A stretch of 64,000 nucleotides of DNA, taken from the NCBI GenBank assembly GCA_964019425.1, contig OZ025807.1:988823-1052822 (forward strand), given 5' to 3'. The DNA is from Flectonema sp. DT1601 (Eukaryota; Euglenozoa; Diplonemea; Diplonemida; Diplonemidae). The notes under the pieces were generated by a model. That model saw nothing but the letters and a program-made list of their open reading frames with translations, had not been told where the DNA came from and did no database searches. Positions 39,238 to 51,000 of the stretch are shown piece by piece; the stretch's first letter is position 1; each line of letters opens with the position of its first letter. Position numbers and translations under genes: made by a program.

Positions 39238-41268
39238 ATGTCGCGACCACTACGTGCCCCCGTTACACTCTACATTGATATGGTGAAGTTACACGAGAAG
39301 TTACAACCACCAAATCATAGTACTATTGTTGATTGGGTTGCTAATGAGTTGAAAAAAGATCAACTGAGAAAGGAAAAACTTCTACACGATGAACAACATC
39401 GAGAAGAGATTCAAAAAGAAAGAGAAAGACAAGAAAAACTCCGTCTCGAAATGATGAAGAAAGAAGAAGAACTTCAGGCTAAGCTATCCGAAGAGCAACA
39501 AATTCAAGAAAAATTACAACTTGAGCGTCAGCTGTACGAAGAACAAGTCCTAGCTGAACAAATCAGACAAGAAGAACTACGTCAAGAAAGAATAAGAAAA
39601 GAACAACTTCTGATGGAACAATTAAAACAAGAACAACTTAAACAACAGGAAGGTCAACTACTTCAGGAACTTCATTTAAAAGAACAACTCCACCAAGAAG
39701 AGCTTCGACAGCACCACCTCCAACAAGAACAAATACGAAAAGAACAAGATCTCCTGGCTGAGAAACTCCGACAAGAAGAATTAAAAAGACAACAACTAGA
39801 ACAGGAAGCTATTCAACAAGAGCAGGCAAAGCAGGAGATGCTGGCACAAGAAAAGCTTTTTCAGGAGCAGCAACTTCACGAGAAAATGCGACAAGAGGAA
39901 TTACTTCAGGAACAGCTCCGTCAACAGCTTCAAGCACAAGCGCAAGCACAGCTATTGAGAGATCAGGAAGCCTCTCTTGTAGAGCAGCGAAAACAGGAAG
40001 AGTTACAACGACAAGAACAGGCTGCTGCTGAAGAGAAGCGCCTCCAAGAAGTGGCTCTGCAAGAGCAACTCCGACAAGCTCAACTGCAGCAGCAGCTGTT
40101 GCAACAGCAACAGGAGGAGCAACTTCGATTAGTTGCTGAAAGAAAACAAATGGAGGAGGTGGCTAAGGCTGCGCAACTCGCTAAGCTTCAACAAGAAGCT
40201 GAAGAAGCACTTCAAGAACAACTTCGTCAAGAAGAGCTCAGACAAGAACAACTGAGAGTAGACCAACTTCGTCAAGAGCAGGAGAAGCTTCTCCAAGAGC
40301 AACTAAGACAAGAGCAAGTCAGAAAGGAACAGGAGCAACTTTTACTTCAGGAGGCACTCCGTCAACAAGAACTCCTTCGACAGGAAAAAGAGAAAGAGCA
40401 GCAGCGACTTCTTCACGAGCAGATGCTGAGGGAAGAGGCAGCTCGTCAGGAGCACCTCCGACAGCTGGAGCAACAGCGTCAGGAGGAGTTGTTGGCAGCG
40501 AAACTTCGTCAGGAAGAAGAGCAACTCGAAGCACTCCGACAGGAAGACTTGAGACGGAAGGAGCAGCAGCGCATTCAACAAGAACTACTCGCAGAGCAAC
40601 AACGTCAACAGGAGTTGGTTAGACAAGAAGCCGCTCGCCTTCAAGAAGCTGCCCGCCTCGAAGAAGAAAGAAGAAAATTGCAGCACATAAATCAGTTGAC
40701 TGAAAAGCTCAGACTCGAAGAAGAGCTGCTCAAGCAGCGGAAACTGCAGGAGGAGGAAATGGTTTTAAAACAACAACTTCATGAAGAGCAGCAAAAGAAG
40801 GCGAAAGAGGCAGCATTGCAAGCTTCCCTCGCACTTCATGAAAAGCAGCTGCAAGAACAGCAAAGGCAACTGAAGGCTCAAGAAGAGCAGCAGAAGCTAG
40901 CAAGTGAGCAGCTTCAACTTCAGAAGCAGCTCAACGAACTAAAAGTGCAGAAAGCATTAGAAACGAAACTCGCTGAGGAAGAAGCTCGTTTGAAACAATT
41001 CGCAGAGCAACAAAGACAGCAGCAGCAACAGCAGCAACAAATTCTCGCCCAACAGCAGCAGCAACAACAACAACAGCAACAGCAGCTATTGCTACAACAG
41101 CAGCAGCAACAACAGCTGCAACAGCAGCAGCTTCAACAGCAACAGTACGCCCAACAGCAGCTTCTTCTGCGGCAACAACAACAACAACAGCAGCAACAGC
41201 AACTCTACTTGCAGCAGCAAGCAGCTCAGCAGCAACAATACATGCAACCGAATACGTGGCATCAATAG
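39238..41268 (+). CDS. Gln/Glu-rich coiled-coil protein with poly-Q tail, 676 aa
   Basis: A unique N-terminus of about 40 residues (MSRPLRAPVTLYIDMVKLHEK) is followed by some 540 residues of charged coiled coil made of short units such as LRQEELRQEQL, resembling trichohyalin-type rods. Residues about 594-670 are a CAG/CAA-coded poly-Gln tail (nucleotides about 41018-41250). The rod should be a long single helix or dimer, so a filament or linker role is likely. No family can be assigned because low-complexity rods converge. The start is the first ATG after an acceptor-like TTTTTTTTAAG. The poly-Q tract mixes CAG and CAA. Confidence 0.7.
   Translation: MSRPLRAPVTLYIDMVKLHEKLQPPNHSTIVDWVANELKKDQLRKEKLLHDEQHREEIQKERERQEKLRLEMMKKEEELQAKLSEEQQIQEKLQLERQLYEEQVLAEQIRQEELRQERIRKEQLLMEQLKQEQLKQQEGQLLQELHLKEQLHQEELRQHHLQQEQIRKEQDLLAEKLRQEELKRQQLEQEAIQQEQAKQEMLAQEKLFQEQQLHEKMRQEELLQEQLRQQLQAQAQAQLLRDQEASLVEQRKQEELQRQEQAAAEEKRLQEVALQEQLRQAQLQQQLLQQQQEEQLRLVAERKQMEEVAKAAQLAKLQQEAEEALQEQLRQEELRQEQLRVDQLRQEQEKLLQEQLRQEQVRKEQEQLLLQEALRQQELLRQEKEKEQQRLLHEQMLREEAARQEHLRQLEQQRQEELLAAKLRQEEEQLEALRQEDLRRKEQQRIQQELLAEQQRQQELVRQEAARLQEAARLEEERRKLQHINQLTEKLRLEEELLKQRKLQEEEMVLKQQLHEEQQKKAKEAALQASLALHEKQLQEQQRQLKAQEEQQKLASEQLQLQKQLNELKVQKALETKLAEEEARLKQFAEQQRQQQQQQQQILAQQQQQQQQQQQQLLLQQQQQQQLQQQQLQQQQYAQQQLLLRQQQQQQQQQQLYLQQQAAQQQQYMQPNTWHQ
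41018..41250 (+). repeat. CAG/CAA trinucleotide tract coding poly-Gln
   Basis: Almost continuous CAG and CAA codons interrupted by a few Leu, Ala and Tyr codons, inside the preceding reading frame. Interrupted tracts of this kind are usually more stable than pure CAG runs. Its length is likely to vary between strains. Confidence 0.8.
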
Positions 41269-41846
41269 CCCACTACTGCAGTGAACGAAGACGTCTTACG
41301 TAGTGATGTAGTAATCTTATCCACTAGCTGCAAACTATACAAACTTTTCTGACCACCAAACTTTTCGCCCTTCGTTTGTGTTTCTGTTATTCGTTTATTT
41401 TATTTTTTTTATTTCTCAAGTGTTTCGGTGTTAGGATCTCATCGGATGTATTATTTTGTACTATTTTTACTTCGGTAGAATAGTAGCGCATACTTTTTCT
41501 TCAAGTCTGTAACTGACCACCTGCTAACAGGTTCGATCAGCTGCCAATGACTCGTGGCTTCAACTGGTGCCTCGTAATAAGGGGTTTTTAGTATTCCTGC
41601 TCAGCATCCTGGTTAATATTTCTTTTCGCACAATTTGTGATAAAAATCTGCGGCGGTGAATAGTTCCCTAACAAAATTGATTTCTTTTTCTACAACTCTT
41701 TTTTTTTTCTGTTTTTATATTCAATTGTGTTTAATAAGACCTTCCTCTATTCAGCAATATGTTACAAACAAATTACTTTTGAGTAACGAATTCACTTGTT
41801 AAAGTTATTTATTTCTATTCTTTTCTCACCAGTCAAGTTCCTTTAC
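41269..41846. other. spacer, no gene seen
   Basis: T-rich spacer. Acceptor TTTCTCACCAG ends at 41832, 14 bases before the next ATG. Confidence 0.5.
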
Positions 41847-44606
41847 ATGGCGGAGGAGCCTTCGACATCAACATCGTTGGAAGAAACCCTAACAAATATT
41901 CCAAAACATCTTTTTTTAAAAAGACGTGATCTTAATGTTGCTGTATGCAGTTGGAATATTGAAGGAAGGAGTAAGATTACAGCAGAACTAAGGAGATGGA
42001 TACAAGCAAAAAGATGTGCTGATATAATAGTAATTGGAATTCAGGAAGTACCGATGGGTGTCTCGGATGGATGGACAGATCGATTGGCAAAAATCCTTCT
42101 CGGATTTGACTTCATTCGCGTTGGGACTACATATCGGTATGGTCTACTTGAAACTTGTCACATCAAAAAGATTCATCAACCATACTTACGCAATGTCATA
42201 AAGGAAAAGACTCGTGTGAATCACGTTTTTTCTGGTAAGGGTGCTGTAGCTCTGCGATTCACACTTTATAGTAAAAGATTCTTATTCGTGAATTGTCACT
42301 TGGATCATAATTTATCATCAAGTGAGACAAGAACTGCTAACTACCAAGCTGTGTTAGATTCTATTGAACTTCCTCTTGGAGAGGACCAGCGAATGATGTC
42401 CGATACGGTTACCAAACTCGTTGACTTCAACGAATCGCTGAGGGATCGCTCTGTGTCATCACCAAAAGGAAGAAATCTCACAACAAGTCGAATAGGTCGC
42501 CATGACTACATCTTCTGGTATGGAAATCTAAACTATCGAATTGAAGCAAAAAGTGAAGACGTCATGCTTGCTATCGCACAGGAAAGGTTTGTTTTTAATT
42601 TTTGTGTTCAAACTGTCGGCGGTGATAAAAATGGTCCATTTAGCGATCTGAATCGCTGGAAGGATATACCGCCACCGCTAGAGAGAGTGAAGTACTTCAA
42701 AATGATTAATTTATTAACAAACATAATAACAATAACAGATACGATGCAATTCTCGAAAGGGATCAACTAACGAAATCCATGAGATCGATGTCAGCCTTCA
42801 GCGGATTTTACGAAGCTCCGATCACCTTCCCTCCGACTTATAAATATTTTCGCGACAAAGACGAATATGATGTCAGCAAGCGATCAGGAGTTAGAAGGGT
42901 ACCCTCATATGCAGATAGAGTATTGTATTGTTGTGACCCGTCTATCGGTACAACAAAACTTCTGCCGAAGAAAAGTAACATAATTGAGTCTTTAAAATAT
43001 AAATCATATCCAACTGTGAGAGGGACTGATCACAGACCCATGGCACTGATGTCTGCTGTCGCAACGTACGAAACGATTGAGACGTCGATTGAGAGAATAC
43101 GCGACTTGAGAGATGTTGGGATGAGCGATTCACAGATAGCTGAACAGTTGTCATCAGAACTTGGAGTCTCACTAGACGAAGAGGAAGAAGTTCTATATCG
43201 GTGTGTATGCTTTCAGTGGCTGAGTCCTCTATTAGTGAGGGTTGTCTTCAGATTACTTCTATTGTCTAATTATAATATTTATTCCCTTTTCGTAATAAAG
43301 TTAAAACAGTGACCTCGACATACCTGACGAGGATGATATTTATTCATCTGATGAAGATGCCGAAGCTGAACGTAAACACCGACGTCTGATACGTAAGATT
43401 CAAAGAATTGAAAATTTATTACAAAAAGGTCCGACAGTCAGAAGTGAAAAAATGAAAGAAGTGGAGTCTTCCTTAGAATGGATCTCATCATCAGTTGATT
43501 TGTTAGCAACAAGTAAACCTGATTACCAAATGAATGATATCGAAGTTCTTGGAGAGGTATCTGTAAATACAATGGAACGAGTAGACAACTTCCCAGCTCT
43601 CATAGAACAGCAACGCTACGAGTCTCTTCAAAGCCAACAGGAAGCCGACAGACCGTTCGTTGACGCCGTTGTCTCTCTTCATCAGGAAATTGGAAGTACG
43701 GCAGCAGCGATGGATCAAATAATGTTCTCTCTTTGTAAGAGTCGTTCTAATAAATCACTCGTAACTGAAGAAGCACTCACAGTTCACTACTCTGACTATA
43801 ACAAAAGAGCAGCATACTACACAGGATACCTGGCAGGTACTTTCAAAGAGGGGGAAGAGCAGCGAGCGGGAAGTCTGGAGCGTCCTTCCATATCCGGGCG
43901 AATTGATGAATTAGAAAGAAGAGAGCAGTCGCTTGCCGAGCGGTCACAGGCAGCAGAAGAGCAGCTGGCGATGTTGGATTCTTCTCACTATGAGATTCTT
44001 GAGAGAATCGAATACTACAATCAAGTGGATGCGGAACGCCTTGCTCACGAAGCTCAAAAAGAAAGACTTGCTCGAGAAGAAGTTAAACTTCTAAAGCACA
44101 GGGCGGCCCTTTCCCGAGAGCAGTTAAATCTTGCAGCTGAGGGATCGACACTTGAAAGTCACAACGCTGACTACGTTCGTGGAATTGGAGAGTTGCAAGC
44201 TGAGCAGGAAGAGAGATCACTTCATCAACAGCTTCTGTCTGACCATTTGGATCAAAGGAGAAATCAAAGACCCAAATCTCCAAAACGAAAAGTAGAAATA
44301 AAAACGAGACGATGGACCCCTGGACCTGGAGGAGGAGGAGGAGCTCTCACTGACGCTAACAATGAAGCGAGTCTTGCACGGCATCAGCGGTGGGCTGCTG
44401 GGGACGATTCACCTCCGAGATCGAACTCTCCTGTGAGAGTATTCAGAAGTATGTCACCTCCATTATCCTCACCAGACTCTCCTCAAGATCGTACGATGCA
44501 CTATATGATGAGATCGAGTTCTAAGTCACCAAAACAGAGACCTCCTATGAAGAGAGGCGGACCTACGGCGTCGTTCTTATCCCTCTTGCCAGCTGCACGA
44601 CGCTGA
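41847..44606 (+). CDS. inositol polyphosphate 5-phosphatase-like protein with coiled-coil tail, three exons
   Basis: Exons 41847-42586, 42739-43200 and 43310-44606 join in frame to 832 residues; introns are 152 and 109 bases (GTTTGT...AACAG, GTGTGT...AACAG, both phase 2). Residues 30-350 follow the 5-phosphatase fold: SWNIEGR (35-41), IQEV (65-68), GKGAVALRF, NCHL (149-152), WYGNLNYRI (224-232), FSGFYEAPITFPPTYKY, PSYADRVLY and TDHRPM. The family normally reads GDLNYR; here the Asp is Asn227, the position of the catalytic Asp of the DNase-I-like superfamily, so activity may be lost or reduced. The C-terminal 450 residues hold an acidic linker, a long coiled coil and a basic SP-rich tail. The frame upstream of 41847 lacks ATG, and acceptor AG 41831-41832 supports the start. 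It is 419 bases from the FYVE gene. Confidence 0.8.
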
Positions 44607-45025
44607 ACCACAACAATCACATTAATTACACAACTGTTTGAGTTCTCATTTAACGAGTTGCTTCCTGCAGCTCTCCAGCTGGCAGTTCGAGTTGGTGGTT
44701 TCCGGAACCGCTCGGAAAACTATTTCTCGCATTGTCATGCGAGTCTTATTACTGGTAACCGGCGAGAGAGAAGGTATTCTATTTTATTAAGTCTTTGTAT
44801 TGTTATTGACATTATTATCCTTCCCTTCATGTGAAGTGATGAATCTTTTTAGTTTCTTTGAACCGTTTTTGTTCTTCAACTAGATTTCCGTATTTCAAAA
44901 GATATCTCTTCAAACGTTCTTAACTACGATGAGTTGCATTGATCTGTTTTACTCTTTTTGACAGCATCTGAATATGAGGATGACGACATTTATAAGTTTC
45001 TAAGACTCGGAAGGTCGAATCCAGA
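44607..45025. other. spacer with a cluster of hairpins
   Basis: Three small perfect stem-loops lie close together: 44668-44681 (CAGCT/AGCTG), 44699-44718 (TTTCCG/CGGAAA) and 44726-44743 (CTCGCAT/ATGCGAG with a TGTC loop). Before the next gene the acceptor TTTTTGACAG ends at 44965. A micro-frame (ATG AGG ATG ACG ... TAA) then precedes the main ATG at 45026, so a later acceptor may be used. Confidence 0.45.
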
Positions 45026-48000
45026 ATGCCATTTCGCGCAAAGAGTGGACGGGAGAACTGGGCTCGCGATGAATCGACGGCTGTGTGTAAATGTGGAGTG
45101 CGGTTTACGAGGATAAAAAGAAAGCATCATTGTAGAAGTTGCGGTGGTGTATTTTGCGATGCCTGCACTAATTTTCAAGCCCTCGTCCCCACTGGAGAAG
45201 GTGGAACACAAGGAGGAACAAAACGAGTGTGTCAGCCTTGTTACAACGTTCTAAAGCAAACACAAGCAACTGGACAAGGTCAAGATTCTGATATGCAATT
45301 CGTGCAGGTGGCTATTGGAAAACTGAGACAGGACTCATCTGTTCAACAAAGTCGTTATGTTGATAGAGCTGAAATATTAGAAGCTGGTCTGTCTCGTATT
45401 ATTGAAGACATTCGTAGCGCAGAAAATGAAATAGCTGATGGTTCTTCTCTCTTCACTGGACTCACACATGATATTATGGTTGGCGATTTACGTGACTTGT
45501 CTGATGCTTTTGAAAGGCGAGCTAAGCGAGCCCGGGAATTGCAGCGAACGCTGAAGTACCACACCATGACAGCATTCTTTACTGCTGTTCAATCCCGTCT
45601 TCTTGATGTTCTCTTATCATTTGTTGTTTCAGCAACTCAGAACGAAACTACTGCGTCGTCGACTGTCACCGTGCTAGACAGTTCTTGTACTATTTCTTGT
45701 CGTAATTTATGCACTTTCTTTCTGAGACAGTGCGGAGAAGGAGCTTCTGCGAGGGACCTGTGCGAGGCGATGCAGGACGCTGCCGAAGAAACATCCCTCC
45801 GAATAACATTTAAGTATGAGGAACAGTTAAGTTGCCTCACTGTTTCATCAGCAGCAATATTTGGTCAGTGTGTTCTTGGGAGAATACTTGGATTCCTTAA
45901 ACAAGATGTCATTCAAACAAGTAAGTCACGGATGCCGGCAGCAGATCTTCTCGTTGACGCGGTCAACACTTTTCAAAATATTTGTGCTGATGGTCCCATT
46001 CACCTCGAGACTACTGATCCCAACAGAGACTCAAACTGGAACGACATCGATCTCATTCAGAATTGTGGAATCAAATCACCTGATTGTTATTTTATAAAAA
46101 GTGAAGCAACAGAACCTCACAAATACTACTACGTGCCAGGCACTGCTGCAGAGGCATCAGAACGGTATGCATCGTTTCTTTTTTTGTTTTATTCTTTCAA
46201 AATACCAAACAATCAGACCTATTAATAAATCAAACAGCTCTCTCACAAAGATGTATTCAAGAGGATGCGTAGATCCAATTTTCAACTTAGACAGAGCGAT
46301 AGCAAGCCATCGTGAACTCTTAGATGCAAAAGGGAATATTTTAGCTTCTTATTTTATGTCTAAATTCTTAGAAGAGGTGACGGAGTCAACACAGGAAAAT
46401 AAGAAAGCTGAAAGCATAGTACTACTAGAAGCCATTGACAAGGTATGTAAGTACCAATTTCGTCTTCTTAGTTGTAGCAAACAAACAATGTAAACAAACA
46501 AATAAACAGGTAAATGACCTTTTACGCGACCCGACCGCTTATGGAAATCAGCTGCTTGAAGACGCTAAAAATGCTCAGCGGAGATTACAAGAAATAACTG
46601 AAGAAGAACAAATACTAGTAAAGCATTCTCGGAATTTAGTAGAAGTACCCGAAGCGTTAGTTAGACAAGCTTCTTATATAAAAACGCAGCATGAAGTTCA
46701 ACAGCGATCATTAAATGATTTTATTGAAATGTTTAGTGACGACAGAGGTATTGCGAGGATGCAATTTTATTGTTGCATTCGATTAAAACTAATTCAACAA
46801 TTAGTAATTCACAGAGCGTATGCGTTAGAAGCGTTACCAGAGTGGCCAGACACCGTCATCGGAGGAACTAAAATAGAATTCAACGATCGGCTTCTCTTCG
46901 CAGTTGACGCCGCCATTGCGAGTGACCGCACTGGGATCCGCCCGACACTTTATTTAATTGACGAGAGTTCTCATATTGTACCGAGATTTCTACTTGAGAG
47001 ATTTACCTCTCAAATACCTCGACTGGCTAGTGAAGGAATTCATATCTTCGCTGACTGCTGTCTGTCTCGACTCCTGCACGCACTTCCTCAACCACAACAA
47101 GACACTGAAATGTCCCCTCGTAACTACTACATGGGAACAGGTACCATAAAATCTTCAGCCGCAAGCATATCTGCGCAGCAACGTGGGTTGCCTTTGTCTG
47201 CAGCCACTTGTTTAAATCTTTTTGACGTCAGCTTGGAGCAAACCATCGTAGGTCAGCGTCATGTTGTTTTACCAATGAAAGCACCCGACAGAGATATCAA
47301 TTGGAAAGAAGAAAGTCTCGTAATGAAGCCTGGGCTTGAGACTTGTGATGGGAAAAGGTTTACTGGAAAGGCAGAAAATAAATCCCATTACAAACCTGAG
47401 AAGTACGGATACGTCAGAGCTTCTAAAGGTGAAGTTGCCAGAACTATGGGGCGTACTGTAGGACCAGGTAAAGGAAAAGGGTTGGGCAGGTTTGTTGGAA
47501 ATCAATCATTTGGTGGATCGAATGCCTCTTCCCCGAGACAGAGGCAACAAGTAGCCTCACCTTCCTCACAGTCACCACGAGAACTATTTCCAGAAGGGTG
47601 TAGAGTTCAAGCAGTTGATATGATTAATTTAAAAGATCTCAACGGACAGTTTGGTACTGTTCTCGGTTACGAAGGTGACCGCGTTCAAATAGCCTTCCCT
47701 GAGCCGTGGAGTGGAAAGGCTTTGCAATCAAAGAACGTCATTCGTGTCGATGAGCACGGCAACGAGATTAAAATACCAACATCAGCACCAATGTCTCAGG
47801 ATGAGTTTTCAGACTTTCCGGTTTCTCCGCAGATATCACCAGCTGCAAACCCCCGCGAGAAGACTTCAATCTCTCACATTAAAAGTACTCTGACTTGCAC
47901 TCCTCGAGTTATCACTGCAGGAGCGTGTGTTAATTGTGTTTTAGTAATTAGAGACAGGCAGGGGAAGTTGTTGAATAATTCTGGAGCCACAGCTTCAGAA

Positions 48001-51000
48001 TTAGATGTCATCCCGTGGGGTCATCGCGGTATTGTCCTCGAGGCTGAACCACGAGCAGCATCAGATGACGGGTCGACATTTCAATTTACACTTCAATTAA
48101 AGAGCGTTGGAACATTTCCTGTCGGAGTTGCTTTCTTCGGTAAATGCACATCATCGAATTCTGTAACAGTTGTTGCTGGTCCAATAGATTGGTTAGGTTT
48201 GTACTATTTTGATATTAATTACTATTCTGATTACTTCATGTGGCCCATTTCAGTTCCTCAAATTAATAAAACAGGTCGCTCAGTGTTGAGTATAGCTCCG
48301 GATATTGCGGTTGCTGGAGATCCGATGAGAGGCAGAGTTGAGTTGCGTGACCAACTTGGAAACTTAGCAACCAGCGCGGGACTTGAGGACTTCACTGTCT
48401 CTGTTCACAACGTCGTTGACTTAGCGACTACTCCACTCTCACAGCAATCAGACGGATCATTTGAATTTTCGTTCATTCCCACAGAGGATGGTGATGTCGA
48501 TGTTGAAGTTGGTTTTTGTGGTCTTTTAAAACAACCAGTTCAGAATAATATCTTACAATGTAGAGCTGGAACAGTTGACTTTAAGAATACTTTAATCGTA
48601 TTAGAAACTTGTGATACAGAAGTCGGTTCCATTACTTCAGGAATTATTGTACTCAGAGATCTGTATGGAAACAGAGCCTGGCTGAGTGGTGGAACTGATG
48701 AGTCAGCATTTACTCTCGCGTGTCATAGTGGTAGTAAGTCAGGGGAGAGAGAGACTATTGCAGTGCAGCCAGTTCGTGGGGAGGACTCTGAGTTCGAGTT
48801 TGAATTTAAATGCAAGCGAAAGGGTTTGACGTTACTGGAGTGCGAGTCAGTGAAGTCAAAAGAAAAGATCGTCTCAAAGATGACAGTCAGTATGCCGAAT
48901 GCACAAATCGATTGGGAAAACAGTACCGTCTCACTTGTACCTCGCGAGGTTCAAGCTGGGCACACCATCACTTGCACCATACTTGCGAGAGATGCTTACG
49001 GAAACTTACTCAGTGAGATGGTAGAAGACTCAGTTAAGCTTTCAATATTCCCAACAGATACTAAACACGGTCCTTTAACAAGTAGAGGAGGAACAATAAC
49101 TTGTTGTTTTGAACCTTTAGTTGCTGGAACTACTTACGCGACAGTTCAATTAGATGACTTCCATCAGGCAGATGGAGAAACAACTGCGAGCAAAAAGTCT
49201 AATGAAGTCCTCGTCACAGCTGGTGCCCTTTGCTGGGAGGCATCAACAGTTGAAATGGCTGAGACAGCGAGAGTAGCAGAATCTGTTCCTGTTTATATCA
49301 CTGCTCGGGACAAGTTTGGAAATCAATCTCCGATGGCACACAAAACAGATTTTCAAGTGATCGTTTGGAATGAGGGACAGCGTCTCGAATCCTCACCAAT
49401 ATCAGGAGATAATGGAAAGTTCTTACTTTCATTCGAACCCCGCGCTGTAGGATCTGCACACGTTGAAGTTCACTACAGCGGGGAAATGAAATCTTCAAAC
49501 AGCTGCAACATATCTGCTGGTGCTGTTGTTTGGGAACACTGCCGAGTAACACTCGACAGACATCATTTGTATGCCGGGGAAGTAGTTCGATGTGATGTCA
49601 CTCTTGCAGATAAATACGGAAATATTACTTCTGGTATGGCTGCTCGTATCTCTGCTTCTGATCTTCACTTTACAATCTGCTCCAATGACAACGGTAGTAT
49701 GACAGCATTACGTCAAGCAACTAACGATGCGACAGATGTCGCAGGTGTGTACATTTATTTCTATTGTACATCTGCCATAGTCGGGATTACTAATATGGAT
49801 TACAATAAACAAAACAGGGATTGATGGCGGTCATCAATATTGGTTTCAATTCTCTCCGACAGAAGTGTGTAGGGAATTGGTAGCTCGCATTTCATACTCT
49901 GGACAAGACAACGACAGTAATTCAGCAGAAGTTCTACCGGACGTTGTTTGTTGGCAGAAGTCGGTATTTCGATTCGAAAGAGAACTCGTGACTGCCGGAT
50001 GTGAACTTCGATCAATTATCGAAATAAAAGATCGATTTGGAAACGCTACTGAGAGACTACCATCGGGTATGCAATTTCTTTATTAATAAAACAATGCGTC
50101 ATTCAATTTGTCCTCAAGAAAGTGTTAATATTACTACCGAAAACAGGTCAACCACTCAAGCAAAGTGATATAAACATAAAGGCAGGCAACTTCGGAGAAG
50201 TTGAACAAGAGAATCTGGCCTTAGTGGATGCTCCATCACCTAACTATGGAACTCTTGTGTATAATACGACTCCGAAACTGATGGGTGAAATCAGAGCATA
50301 CGCGGAACTCAATGAAATTGAACTCAGCGCTAAGTGTACCGTGACTGGAGGAGGAATTGATTGGGGATGCTCAGCCATTACATTAAATCCTTCTGAGATT
50401 ACTGCTGGTGAAGAAGCTTATTGTCTAGTGGTAGTAAAAGATAGATACGGAAATGAAACTCCGACTGGACCGGAGGTGTTGTCGTTGTTATTTGTTCATA
50501 AGATTTGGAATGAATCGAATTCAAGCACAAGAATATCAGATCTATATAGAGTGTCTGATTGCTCTTTTTCATTTACTTCTCATCCAACGCGTTCTGGGAC
50601 AGCACTCGCTTCTGTTACCTACCAAACAGTTGACAGGGAATCTAACATTGTTCACGTTAAGCCAGGTATGTGTTGTTTGTTACCCACATGTCTAGCTTGA
50701 GAAGTGTAATTAAATATAAAGTCTCCTAAATTATAAAACACACAACAGGTCCTTATGCGTTTGAAAACACATCAATCGACTGGAGCTGTGCCACTGTGTT
50801 TGCTGGAGATCATTTGGAAGGAACAATCACATTCCGAGACCAGTACGGAAACCCGACGAAAGCCCTTCCTCCGAATGAAATTAAAATAAACCTCTCGACA
50901 TCAACTGCTTTTATTATCGATGATTACGTGTCTGCTGCGGAAACTACGCAAATCCGATTTTACTGCGAGCCGACAAAGTCAGGTGTGTTTTTTTATTATA

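Noticed and set aside
42587-42738. Reading the first intron of the 5-phosphatase-like gene as coding
   Set aside because: The segment is partly open, but it interrupts a conserved stretch that aligns without gap once removed (QER joined to YDAILERDQL), and it has GTTTGT and AACAG ends like the other introns.
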